Shown: positions 1-6,682 of the stretch, piece by piece
How the letters are laid out: each line of letters begins with the position of its first letter
Position numbering within the stretch: the stretch's first letter is position 1
DNA from: Actinomycetota bacterium
GTDB taxonomy: Bacteria > Actinomycetota > Actinomycetes > Streptosporangiales > Streptosporangiaceae
Length of the DNA stretch: 9,032 bases
Assembly: GCA_003140115.1 (NCBI GenBank)
Contig: PLIQ01000110.1
Span: forward strand, 12,065 to 21,096
Direction: 5' to 3'
Position numbers and translations under genes: made by a program
The notes under the pieces: generated by a model
The model's input: only the letters and a program-made list of their open reading frames with translations
Told to the model about the DNA's origin: nothing
Database searches by the model: none

Positions 1-1395
1 CAGCGCGCCGTTGTTGAACACGACGATCTTGACCGGGAGCTGCATCTGGCGCAGCGTGAGCAGCTCGCCGAGCAGCATGGCCAGCCCGCCGTCGCCGGAC
101 AGCGCGATGACCTGCCGGCCGGGCTGGGTGGCCTGGGCGCCGATGGCGTGCGGCAGCGCGTTGGCCATGGACCCGTGGCTGAACGAGCCGATCAGCCGGC
201 GGGTTCCGTTCATCCGCAGATAACGGGCCGCCCAGATGCACGGGGTACCGACGTCGACGGTGAAGATCGCATCGGCGGCGGCCAGCTTGTCGACGGTGGC
301 CGCGACGTACTGCGGGTGCAGCGGAGAATCGCTGGCCCGGTCGCGGGCCAGCTTGTCCAGCCGGGACCGGGCCCGCCGGTAGTGCGCCGTCATCCGGTCC
401 AGGTGCGCCGTGTGGGCCCTGGGCTCCAGCAGCGGCAGCAGCGCGTCGATCGTGTCCTTGACCGTGCCCACCAGCGGCGCCCGCACCTGCACCCGCTTGC
501 CGATCTGCTCGCCCCGCACGTCGACCTGGACCACCGGCACGTGGTCCGGGAGGAACGGCCGGTAGGGGAAGTCAGTGCCGAGCAAGACCAGGGCGTCGCA
601 GTGCTCCATGGCCCGGTACCCGGAGCTGAACCCGATCAGCCCGGTCATCCCCACGTCGTACGGGTTGTCGTACTCCACGAACTCCTTGCCGCGGAACGCG
701 TGCACCACCGGGGCCTTCAGCGCGCCGGCCAGCGCGATGAGCTGGTCGTGCGCCCCGGCGCAGCCCGCCCCGGCCATGATCGTCACCGCGCTGGCGTCGT
801 TCAGCACCTGCGCGGCGGCCGCCAGCGACGCCTCGTCCGGGCGGACGACCGACGAGGTGGCCCGGATCGCGACCGGATCGGGGTGCGAGGGGGCGTCGGC
901 GAGGAACACCTCGCCGGGCACCACGACCACGGCGACCCCGCCGCGGGCCAGCGCCGCACGCATGGCCATCTCCAGCACGCGGGGCAGCTGCTCCGGGACG
1001 CTGACCAGCTCGCAGTACACGCTGCACTCGACGAACAGCCGGTCCGGATGGGTCTCCTGGAAGTAGCCGTCGCCGATTTCCACCCGCGGGATGTGGGCCG
1101 CGATGGCCAGCACCGGCACCCGGCTCCGGTTCGCGTCGAACAGCCCGTTGATCAGGTGCAGGTTGCCCGGCCCGCAGCTGCCCGCGCACACGGCCAGCTC
1201 TCCGGTCAGCGCGGCTTCCGCCGCCGCCGCGAACCCGGCGGCCTCCTCGTGCCGGACGTGCTCCCAGGTGATCTCGCCGTCGCGCCGCAGCGCGTCGGTG
1301 AACCCGTTCAGCGAATCCCCCGGCAGCCCGTACACCCGGCGCACGCCGGATGCCTTCAGCGTTTCCACCATGACCTCAGCGACTGTCGCGGTCAT
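1..1395 (-). CDS. poxB: Pyruvate dehydrogenase (quinone) / pyruvate oxidase PoxB, C-terminus cut by window edge
   Basis: Thiamine-diphosphate and FAD enzyme that oxidatively decarboxylates pyruvate to acetate and CO2 and passes electrons to membrane quinone. The 465 visible residues align closely with E. coli PoxB as I remember it, with the same numbering at the start. The catalytic Glu50 lies in HEE (49-51). The signature GSCGPGNLHLINGLFD follows from about residue 73, then AAHIP, GYFQETHP, a central RGKEFVEYDNPYDVGMTG block and the C-terminal ThDP site beginning SGDGG and ending in FNN. The visible part stops right after FNN, so about 110 residues are off the window, including the C-terminal lipid-binding segment known in E. 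coli. The ATG at 1395 is preceded by GGAAGGA with 7-nt spacing, so the start is secure. It is last in a minus-strand series, 216 nt after a receiver-only protein, and probably has its own promoter. Acetolactate synthase relatives share the fold, but the signature blocks are PoxB-specific. Confidence 0.95.
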   Translation of the reverse strand, partial: MTATVAEVMVETLKASGVRRVYGLPGDSLNGFTDALRRDGEITWEHVRHEEAAGFAAAAEAALTGELAVCAGSCGPGNLHLINGLFDANRSRVPVLAIAAHIPRVEIGDGYFQETHPDRLFVECSVYCELVSVPEQLPRVLEMAMRAALARGGVAVVVVPGEVFLADAPSHPDPVAIRATSSVVRPDEASLAAAAQVLNDASAVTIMAGAGCAGAHDQLIALAGALKAPVVHAFRGKEFVEYDNPYDVGMTGLIGFSSGYRAMEHCDALVLLGTDFPYRPFLPDHVPVVQVDVRGEQIGKRVQVRAPLVGTVKDTIDALLPLLEPRAHTAHLDRMTAHYRRARSRLDKLARDRASDSPLHPQYVAATVDKLAAADAIFTVDVGTPCIWAARYLRMNGTRRLIGSFSHGSMANALPHAIGAQATQPGRQVIALSGDGGLAMLLGELLTLRQMQLPVKIVVFNNGAL

Positions 1396-1402
1396 CGTCC
1401 GG

Positions 1403-1409
1403 TCCTTCC
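1403..1409 (-). promoter_or_regulatory. Ribosome binding site of poxB (GGAAGGA)
   Basis: On the minus strand GGAAGGA sits 7 nt before the poxB ATG at 1395. It is the clearest Shine-Dalgarno sequence in the window and fixes the poxB start. The other minus-strand genes rely on weak or no such motif. Confidence 0.75.
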
Positions 1410-1435
1410 GTTTCAGCTCGATCCGCGTACTACCG

Positions 1436-1528
1436 ACGATCCCGGATGTGACCGTTCATGTCTTGGCGGCAGGCACCCAACCGCGCCTACCAGCTAGCTG
1501 CCATACGGCCAGGACCAACCGGGATCGT
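1436..1528. repeat. Separated 10-bp perfect inverted repeat upstream of poxB
   Basis: ACGATCCCGG at 1436-1445 is the exact reverse complement of CCGGGATCGT at 1519-1528, with 73 nt between the arms. Both arms lie in the 216-nt gap between the receiver gene and poxB, the inner arm about 40 nt upstream of the poxB ATG. Two identical oppositely oriented sites could bind one regulator, or could be chance in GC-rich DNA. Function is unknown. Confidence 0.45.
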
Positions 1529-1540
1529 AGGCAGCCTACG
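1526..1540. promoter_or_regulatory. 15-bp perfect palindrome (possible operator or hairpin) upstream of poxB
   Basis: CGTAGGCAGCCTACG is a perfect palindrome around a central A, two 7-bp arms, 131 nt before the poxB start. It overlaps the outer arm of the 10-bp inverted repeat. Odd-length palindromes of this kind suit dimeric regulators such as TetR, GntR or LacI types. As RNA it would form only a 6-bp stem with a 3-nt loop and no U-tract, so an operator is likelier than a terminator. A weaker GGCGG/CCGCC hairpin lies beside it at 1553-1568. No regulator is identified. Confidence 0.4.
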
Positions 1541-1611
1541 GGGGCCCAGACTGGCGGGCATTGCCGCCTGCGGGTTCGCCGTGATCGTTCTGGCCAGCGG
1601 CCTGCCTCCGG

Positions 1612-1980
1612 TTACGGCGTGTGGCTGAGGATCCGGTCGATCGCCTGCGCCGACAGGTCGGACTTGACCAAGAACCCGGCCGCCGGGCTCTCGGCGATCA
1701 GCTCCGCATAATCGGCTTCGGCCCGCGCCGAGATCAAGATCACCTCAGCGCCGCCGGCCTGCCCATCCTGGGCCAGCAGCCGGGCCAGATCAAAGCCGCT
1801 CTCCTCCCGCAGCCCGATGTCGACCAGGATGACGTCCGGCCGCAGCGCGCCGGCCAGCCGCAGCGCCTCGGCGCTGTTCGAGGCCGTGCCCAGCACCGTC
1901 ATGCCTTCTCGCTCCAGCAACACGCTCGCCGCCTTGAGGAAGGCGTCGCTGTCATCAACGAGCAGGCACCGTATCGACAC
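1612..1980 (-). CDS. Stand-alone receiver-domain response regulator (CheY-like)
   Basis: A 122-residue protein that is a single phospho-receiver domain with no output domain. All receiver landmarks are present: acidic pair D9-D10 in LLVDD, phospho-acceptor D54 in VILVD, S84 in ILISA and K106 in FLVK. It should take a phosphoryl group from a histidine kinase and signal by protein-protein contact; the partner is unknown. The GTG at 1980 is chosen because it places the first beta strand (SIRCLLVDD) at the N-terminus. An upstream in-frame extension to 2097 adds about 39 residues of no recognisable character. No good Shine-Dalgarno precedes the GTG. A TATACC element at 2001-1996 could be a -10 box giving a near-leaderless mRNA, but no -35 is convincing. 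It lies 120 nt after the HemA-HemC chimera and 216 nt before poxB. Confidence 0.85.
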   Translation of the reverse strand: MSIRCLLVDDSDAFLKAASVLLEREGMTVLGTASNSAEALRLAGALRPDVILVDIGLREESGFDLARLLAQDGQAGGAEVILISARAEADYAELIAESPAAGFLVKSDLSAQAIDRILSHTP

Positions 1981-2100
1981 GCGCTCATGGTGCCAGGTAT
2001 ACCGAGCGGTCGCATTGCGGCTAGCAGGAATACCGTCGTGGCGCGTCGAGGCTCCCGTCGGAGTCGGACCGGACAACCTGACCAGTGGGGTGGACATGTA

Positions 2101-3297
2101 TTAGGTGCCGCCGTTCGTGGTCGCGATCAGGACAGAGGATTGAGAGCGGTAGAGCAGCGCGGCGCCGCCGTGCTGCAGCAGTCTCTGGGCCAGCCGGCGG
2201 CCGAGCGCGTCGCCGTCGCTGGCCGCACCGGTCATCTGGGCCCGGATCACCGAGGACCCGTCGGGGGCGGCGATGACGCCGGACAGGCGGATCACTGGTT
2301 CGGTGGTCAGCTCGGCGAGAGCGCCGACTGGGGTGCCGCAGCCGGCGCCGAGGGCGGCCAGGAAGGCGCGTTCGGCGGTGGCCACGGCCCGGGTAGACGG
2401 GTGGTCCAGGGTACGCAGCTGGGCCGCGGTGACCGGGTCGTCGGTGCGGCACTCGACGGCCAGCACGCCTTGCGCCGGGGCGGGCATCAGCAGCGAGGGG
2501 TGCAGGGGTGCGGCGGAGAACTGTTTGGCCCGGATGGTCGGCTGGTGCAGGACCTTGCGCAAGATGCGGTGGACGGTGGCCGCCGTCTCGGCCCGCTGGT
2601 CGGTGAGGTCGGGGAGCCGGTCGTGCAGGCGGGCCAGCTCGGCGTCGGCGAGCTGCCTGATCTGCGCGTGCATCGCGGCGATGACGGGCGCCGCGATCGT
2701 TTGGTCCTGCCGGGTGGTGTAAGCCGCGGCCTCGGCGGCGACGATCGCGCGGACCTGAGGGATCTGGCTCGGCATGGCCCGGCCGGCCAGGTGCCGGCCG
2801 AGGGCGACGAGCCCGCCCAGGTGCGCAGCGGCGAAATCCAGGCCAGCCCGGGCCAGCGAGATGCCTTCGGTGCTGATCGTGGTCTGGGTGCGGGCCCGTT
2901 TGCTGGCCCGCAGCGCCGCGTCCTTGATCTGGGCGACGATCTGGTCCTCACCGACGGCCATCGAATCCAGCCCGCACGCGACCGTAAACAAGTGCTCGAT
3001 CGCCGCGCCGCCGATCCGGACGCGGGCCAGCCGCCAGACCTGGCCGGCCGCAACCCGCCCATGGACGGCCAGGACGTCCGCGACCGCCCGGGCCACGGGT
3101 CCAGCGGGGCCGTGCGCGGCCGCGTAGATCTCGACCCGGTTGCAGGTCGACAAGACGGCCACCTCATCGACGGATGGCACGGCGCGCAACCGGGCTAGGA
3201 CACTGCCGCGTTGTTCGGGCGGAACAGTGAGCTTCTCGAGTACCTCCGCCGCAGCGCTCCGGTGGGAGACGCCGACGTTCAGGATCGTCATAGCCAC
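2101..3297 (-). CDS. Chimeric HemA-HemC protein: glutamyl-tRNA reductase lacking its NADPH domain, joined to C-terminal porphobilinogen deaminase
   Basis: One open frame of 398 residues with parts of two haem-pathway enzymes. Residues 3-126 match the glutamyl-tRNA reductase catalytic domain: GVSHRSA (9-15), STCNRVEIYA with nucleophile Cys52, and HLFTVACGLDSM with the conserved His102. About 20 residues expected after QIKDA (123-127) are missing. Residues 128-165 resume the family, but the whole NADPH-binding domain is absent. Residues 178-260 match the dimerisation region (VRAIV, RLPDL, HQPTIRAKQ). From about 266 it becomes HemC: PAPAQG at 272-277 (family PAPGQG), AVECR, and AGCGTPVGA with Cys320, where the dipyrromethane cofactor attaches in true deaminases. 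The first roughly 200 HemC residues, with the catalytic Asp of HSxKD, are absent. It cannot be a normal reductase or deaminase; Glu-tRNA binding or ester hydrolysis is conceivable. Start: GTG 3297 or ATG 3291; the ATG better fits the family N-terminus. Confidence 0.85.
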   Translation of the reverse strand: MAMTILNVGVSHRSAAAEVLEKLTVPPEQRGSVLARLRAVPSVDEVAVLSTCNRVEIYAAAHGPAGPVARAVADVLAVHGRVAAGQVWRLARVRIGGAAIEHLFTVACGLDSMAVGEDQIVAQIKDAALRASKRARTQTTISTEGISLARAGLDFAAAHLGGLVALGRHLAGRAMPSQIPQVRAIVAAEAAAYTTRQDQTIAAPVIAAMHAQIRQLADAELARLHDRLPDLTDQRAETAATVHRILRKVLHQPTIRAKQFSAAPLHPSLLMPAPAQGVLAVECRTDDPVTAAQLRTLDHPSTRAVATAERAFLAALGAGCGTPVGALAELTTEPVIRLSGVIAAPDGSSVIRAQMTGAASDGDALGRRLAQRLLQHGGAALLYRSQSSVLIATTNGGT

Positions 3298-3348
3298 GGC
3301 CGTTCGGTCCCATGATTTTTGTTTTCGGGTTCAACCTGGACGCCACGA

Positions 3349-3663
3349 TCAGCTCGCGAACGCCAGTGGTCGCAGGCTCGGAGCCGGGGTCGTTGACGGC
3401 GCCGGATAGACCATGCGGACCGTGGTCAGCGCCCAGCACATCCTGGCGGCCGCGGTGTCCGGGTGGTCACCGAACTCGGCGGCCGTCCGGGCGGCACAGC
3501 CGCTGCTCCCTAGCCGCAGCAGCGTGGTCGCGACGGCGCCGCGGACGTGGTCGGGCGAGGGCGCCACGGAAGGCTGCAGGGTCGAGGCGAACAGCGCCTC
3601 GGCCCGGACCGTCTCGGACGTGCCCGGCATCTCGCTTCGGGCCAGCGATGTCCTGTCCGCCAT
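3349..3663 (-). CDS. Small conserved-looking actinobacterial protein of unknown function
   Basis: A 104-residue soluble protein without signal peptide or membrane segment. It resembles a family of small actinomycete hypothetical proteins I recall with the pattern LFASxLQPS followed by GCAARxAxEFGDHPxxAxxRMxWA; here these lie at residues 24-32 and 55-78. The alternating predicted helices in 40-87 could form a small helix-turn-helix, but that is a guess. The ATG at 3663 is chosen because GAGG lies 8 nt upstream and the residues encoded before it, to 3783, look non-coding (R/P/W-rich). The last 17 residues are Pro/Ser-rich. It lies 51 nt before the HemA-HemC chimera on the same strand and may share its transcript. 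Function unknown. Confidence 0.7.
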   Translation of the reverse strand: MADRTSLARSEMPGTSETVRAEALFASTLQPSVAPSPDHVRGAVATTLLRLGSSGCAARTAAEFGDHPDTAAARMCWALTTVRMVYPAPSTTPAPSLRPLAFAS

Positions 3664-3798
3664 GGCTCTGGCCTCGCATCCTTCGACGTTTGCGGCTACT
3701 GGGTTCGCGCCGCATGTTGTCCAGCTTCGCGGTCGGGCCGGCTTATGTCTTCGCGGCCAGCCTCCAGCCCGGCTACCTGCCACCCGGAATAAGCGGCT

Positions 3799-3812
3799 AC
3801 CCGCCAGCGGGT
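3799..3812. repeat. Short inverted repeat downstream of the NarL-type regulator
   Basis: ACCCGCCAGCGGGT is an inverted repeat of 6-bp arms around CA, 25 nt beyond the stop codon of the NarL-type regulator on the minus strand. As RNA it would be a 5-bp stem with a 4-nt loop. No U-run follows, so it is at best a weak factor-independent terminator. The rest of the 173-nt gap to the next gene shows nothing I recognise. Confidence 0.3.
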
Positions 3813-3836
3813 CAGCGTCCGTGGCGCCGCGGTTTC

Positions 3837-4454
3837 TTAGCGGGTTTCGAGGTACCTCAGGACGGCCAGTACCCGGCGGTGCTCGGTGTCGTTCTCGGGC
3901 AGGTCCAGCTTGGTCAAGATGCCGCGGACATGCTTTTCGACCGTGCCCTCGGTGACGAAGATCCGCCGGGCGATGCCCGCGTTGGACGCGCCCTCGGCCA
4001 TCAGCGCGAGCACCTCACGCTCCCGCGGCGACAGCACGTCCAGCGGATCACTTCGCCGCCGCGCCCGGATCAGCTCCTGCACCAGCGACGGGTCCACCAC
4101 CGACCCGCCCGCCGCGATCCGCCCCACCGTCTCGATGAACTCCGCCACATCGGTCACCCGGCTCTTCAGCAGGTACCCGGTACCCGCCCCCCCGGCCAGC
4201 AGCTCCATCGCCTCCTCCACCTCCACATGGGCGGACAGCACGATGATCGCCGTACCCGGCAGCTCCGCGCGGATCACCCGCGCCGCCTGCAACCCCTCCG
4301 TGCCATGCCCGGGCGGCATCCGGATATCGATCACCGCCAGCTCCGGACGCTCCGCACGGACCTGCGCCAGCAACTCCACCCCGTTGCCCGCCTGGCCGAC
4401 CACATCGAACCCCGACCGGTCCAGCAAGCTGGCCAGGCCCTCCCGCAGCAGCAC
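3837..4454 (-). CDS. NarL/LuxR-type response regulator with truncated receiver N-terminus
   Basis: From the first usable start (GTG 4454) the product has 205 residues. It contains most of a receiver domain: phospho-acceptor D43 in VIDIRMPP, S74 in VLSAH and K97 in YLLKS. A complete LuxR-type helix-turn-helix follows at 131-190, opening LSPREREVL and continuing through EGTVEKHV. The family normally starts with a strand of the type MRVVIADD before VLLREGL. Here the reading frame before VLLREGL holds only HDD and unrelated residues, then reaches the stop codon of the upstream kinase, 36 nt away. There is no ATG, GTG or TTG in that stretch and no good Shine-Dalgarno. The first beta strand is lost and the acidic pocket is untranslated unless initiation is unusual, so phosphorylation is doubtful. 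The neighbouring kinase is of the type that pairs with OmpR regulators, so the adjacency is probably not a cognate pair. Possible pseudogene; the DNA-binding end is intact. Confidence 0.75.
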   Translation of the reverse strand: MLLREGLASLLDRSGFDVVGQAGNGVELLAQVRAERPELAVIDIRMPPGHGTEGLQAARVIRAELPGTAIIVLSAHVEVEEAMELLAGGAGTGYLLKSRVTDVAEFIETVGRIAAGGSVVDPSLVQELIRARRRSDPLDVLSPREREVLALMAEGASNAGIARRIFVTEGTVEKHVRGILTKLDLPENDTEHRRVLAVLRYLETR

Positions 4455-4490
4455 GTCATCATGGCCTGGCGGGAAGAGCCGGAACCTGGT

Positions 4491-5942
4491 TCAGGTTTCG
4501 CTGTCCACACTGGCGGCCAGCGGGAGGCGGACGTGGAACGCGGCCCCCTGGCCGGGTTTCGTCTCGACGGTGATGTCGCCGCCGTGGGCGGCGGCCAGCG
4601 AAGCCGCGATCGAAAGGCCGAGCCCGGTGCCGCCGAGGGCGCGGCTCCGGGCGCCATCGGTCCGGTAGAAGCGCTCGAAAATGTGCGCGGCCTGCTCTGC
4701 GGTCATGCCGGGCCCGTTATCCGCGACGATGATCTCCCCGGTCCCGGAGGTACCGGTCACGGACACGGTGACCGGCGACTGCGGCGGGGTGTGCTGGGTG
4801 GCGTTGCCGATCAGGTTGTCGATGACCTGGCGCAGCCGTTCGGTATCGGCGTAGACGATGACCGGATCGCCGGCCCGCAGCGTGATCGGGCGCCCAGGGT
4901 TGACGATGCGGGCGGCCTGGACCGCCTGTGCCGCGATACTGGCCAGGTCGACATGGCGCCGGTCCAGGGAGCGGTCGGTGTCGAACCTGGCCAGCAGGAG
5001 CAGGTCCTCCACCAGCCGCCTCATCCGGCTGGCCTCGGCTTGGATGAGGGTCATCAGCCGCAGCAGCTCCTCAGGACTTGCCGCGTCGCCCTGCTGCAAG
5101 CCGAATTCGGCCAGTCCGCTGACCGACGTCAGCGGGGTGCGCAGCTCGTGGCTGGCGTCAGCGACGAACTGCCGCATCCGGTCTTCGGATCGCAGCGCCC
5201 GTGCCTCGCCCTCCGCGCGCGCCAGGTACGCGACTTCGATCCGGCCGAGCATGGCGTCCAGGGCATCAGCCAGTCGGCCGACTTCGGTGTCGCGCGAGGG
5301 ATGGTCGATGCGCCGCGAAAGGTCACCGCCGGCGATCGCCGCGGCGGTCGCCTCGATCCGGCGGAGCGGCGCCAGGCTGGCGCGCACAAGCGGCAGCCCG
5401 ATTCCTGCCAGCATCGCGACCGCGACCGCCCCAGCCAGAGCATCCGCAATCTCCAGGCGAGTGACGGTGCTGTTGACATCACCGAGGCTGAACCCGACGA
5501 CGGCGTGCCGCCCGCCGGACAGGGGCACGACCAGGACCCGCCAGGAATATCCGGGCGACCCGGACGCCGACGCGGTGAACGGGGTGCGGTCGTCCTTGAG
5601 CTGTGCCGCCGACAGCCGCGGGGCGGGGCCGGCGTGCAGCGGTGTCTCCTCGGTAAGGATCTTCCCGTCGGTGCCGACCAACTCGACCAGGAACTGCGGG
5701 GGCAGTTGCCCGTTCTGCACGGCGGGCACGTGTGATCGCTCCAGGTTGCGGCTGGCGACCGCGGCGAAGTCACTTAGCTGGCTGTCTGACCGGCTGTACA
5801 GGTAACTGCGTAGCAGCGCCGTGCCGAGCAAGCCTGATACCAGCGAGGTCAGGGCGACCAGGATCGCCGCGACTGCCATCACCCTGGTGCGCAGCGACGC
5901 GTCCGTGAGGGCTCCCCGCAGGCGACCTCGTCTCGGTCTCAC
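4491..5942 (-). CDS. Membrane sensor histidine kinase (HAMP-HisKA-HATPase) paired with the OmpR-type regulator
   Basis: A 483-residue sensor kinase of the classic EnvZ/MprB-like layout. After a basic N-terminus a membrane helix spans about 19-43. An extracytoplasmic sensor of about 120 residues follows, with a second helix at about 166-186. HAMP lies at about 187-240. HisKA carries phospho-acceptor His265 in SHELRTPL. The ATPase domain shows N-box residues N376 and N380, the DNGPGM box (408-413), FERFYR (422-427) and GGTGLGL (437-443). All catalytic boxes are intact. It starts at GTG 5942, sharing GTGA with the stop of the regulator gene, so translation is almost certainly coupled and the two form a two-component system. 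The stimulus is unknown; the sensor region has no domain I recognise. The downstream NarL-type gene begins 36 nt after the stop. Confidence 0.93.
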   Translation of the reverse strand: MRPRRGRLRGALTDASLRTRVMAVAAILVALTSLVSGLLGTALLRSYLYSRSDSQLSDFAAVASRNLERSHVPAVQNGQLPPQFLVELVGTDGKILTEETPLHAGPAPRLSAAQLKDDRTPFTASASGSPGYSWRVLVVPLSGGRHAVVGFSLGDVNSTVTRLEIADALAGAVAVAMLAGIGLPLVRASLAPLRRIEATAAAIAGGDLSRRIDHPSRDTEVGRLADALDAMLGRIEVAYLARAEGEARALRSEDRMRQFVADASHELRTPLTSVSGLAEFGLQQGDAASPEELLRLMTLIQAEASRMRRLVEDLLLLARFDTDRSLDRRHVDLASIAAQAVQAARIVNPGRPITLRAGDPVIVYADTERLRQVIDNLIGNATQHTPPQSPVTVSVTGTSGTGEIIVADNGPGMTAEQAAHIFERFYRTDGARSRALGGTGLGLSIAASLAAAHGGDITVETKPGQGAAFHVRLPLAASVDSET

Positions 5943-6640
5943 GAAGGCGGGATCCGCAGAACGTAGCCGACGCCGCGGATAGTGTGAATCAGGCGTGGCT
6001 CACCCTGATCGAGCTTGCGCCGCAGGTAGCTGACACAAGGCTCGACCACGTTCCCCTCGCCGGCCTGGTTGTGATCCCAGACATGCTCAAGTATCTGGCC
6101 TTTACTCACAACGTGGCCGGCGTTCAGCATCAGGAACTGCAGCAGCCTGAACTCGGTCGGCGTGAGCGCGATGAGGGTGCCGTCCCGTCTGACTTCGTGG
6201 CTTTCTTCGTCGAGTTCCAGGCCCGCGACGCGCAGCCGGGTGGCCGCGGCCGGCCGGCCGGCGCGCCTCAGCACCGCCCGGATGCGTTCCACCACCTCGT
6301 CCAGGCTGAATGGCTTGGTGACGTAGTCGTCGGCGCCCAGGGCCAGGCCGGCGACGCGCTCATGGACACCGTCGCGTGCGGTCACGAAGATGACCGGAAC
6401 GTGCGGGCCGGATGACCGCAGCTGGCGCATCACCCCGAATCCGTCGCCGTCCGGCATCATCACGTCCAGCAGCACCAGGTCGGGCTTTGACGCCGCCACG
6501 GCGCGCAGCGCTTCCGCGCCGCTCGCCGCGGTCACCACCTCGAATCCGGCAAACCGGAGCGATCCGGATAGCAGCTCCAGGATCGTTTCGTCGTCCTCGA
6601 CGACGAGCAGCCGCGCCGCACCAGGACCGTCTCCAGCCAT
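5939..6640 (-). CDS. OmpR/PhoB-family response regulator (winged helix)
   Basis: A 233-residue transcription factor. The receiver domain (about 10-125) has acidic residues E15-D16-D17, phospho-acceptor D59 in LLDVMMPDGDGF, T87 in FVTAR and K109 in VTKPF. The C-terminal winged helix (about 133-230) contains LTPTEFRLL, VVEPCVSYLRRKLD and the terminal HTIRGVGYVLR. It is the partner of the kinase whose gene overlaps by four bases. ATG 6640 is preferred because GGAG lies 11 nt upstream. ATG 6649 has the same GGAG only 2 nt away, and TTG 6670 is unlikely. Only N-terminal residues of no consequence differ. A tandem CTGAATG repeat of 11-bp period about 40 bp upstream suggests autoregulation. Cysteine in VVEPCVSYL replaces a residue more often Y or T in relatives I know. 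No specific named orthologue can be assigned. Confidence 0.93.
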   Translation of the reverse strand: MAGDGPGAARLLVVEDDETILELLSGSLRFAGFEVVTAASGAEALRAVAASKPDLVLLDVMMPDGDGFGVMRQLRSSGPHVPVIFVTARDGVHERVAGLALGADDYVTKPFSLDEVVERIRAVLRRAGRPAAATRLRVAGLELDEESHEVRRDGTLIALTPTEFRLLQFLMLNAGHVVSKGQILEHVWDHNQAGEGNVVEPCVSYLRRKLDQGEPRLIHTIRGVGYVLRIPPS

Positions 6641-6682
6641 AGACCTCATGACTCCACGGTGCGTCGGCAACCTTGGGGATCA

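Noticed and set aside
148..1497. 449-residue open frame on the plus strand
   Set aside because: Antisense to poxB, whose coding assignment is certain; R/H/P/V-rich shadow.
1491..1500. CAGCTAGCTG palindrome upstream of poxB
   Set aside because: A perfect 10-bp palindrome, but built from a simple CTAG core, without matching flanks or a second copy; too little to call a site.
1553..1568. GGCGG/CCGCC hairpin as terminator of the receiver gene
   Set aside because: Only a 5-bp stem and no U-tract; such hairpins are common by chance at this GC content.
1981..2097. 39-residue N-terminal extension of the receiver protein
   Set aside because: The added residues have no recognisable structure, and the receiver family begins directly before the first strand, matching GTG 1980.
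1621..3198. 525-residue open frame on the plus strand
   Set aside because: Antisense to the receiver gene and the HemA-HemC chimera; composition is low-complexity G/R/Q/D and no family is recognisable.
3664..3783. 40-residue N-terminal extension of the small unknown protein
   Set aside because: R/P/W/G-rich, unlike the rest, and ATG 3663 has an acceptable ribosome binding motif.
4461..4466. ATGATG as an alternative start for the NarL-type regulator
   Set aside because: It is out of frame with the receiver and encodes MMTCCCG; using it would require a frameshift with no slippery sequence visible.
3312..5735. 807-residue open frame on the plus strand
   Set aside because: Antisense to the kinase, NarL-type regulator and small gene, which have clear motifs. 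Its product is R/P/Q/G-rich with no domain, as expected for a shadow frame in GC-rich DNA.
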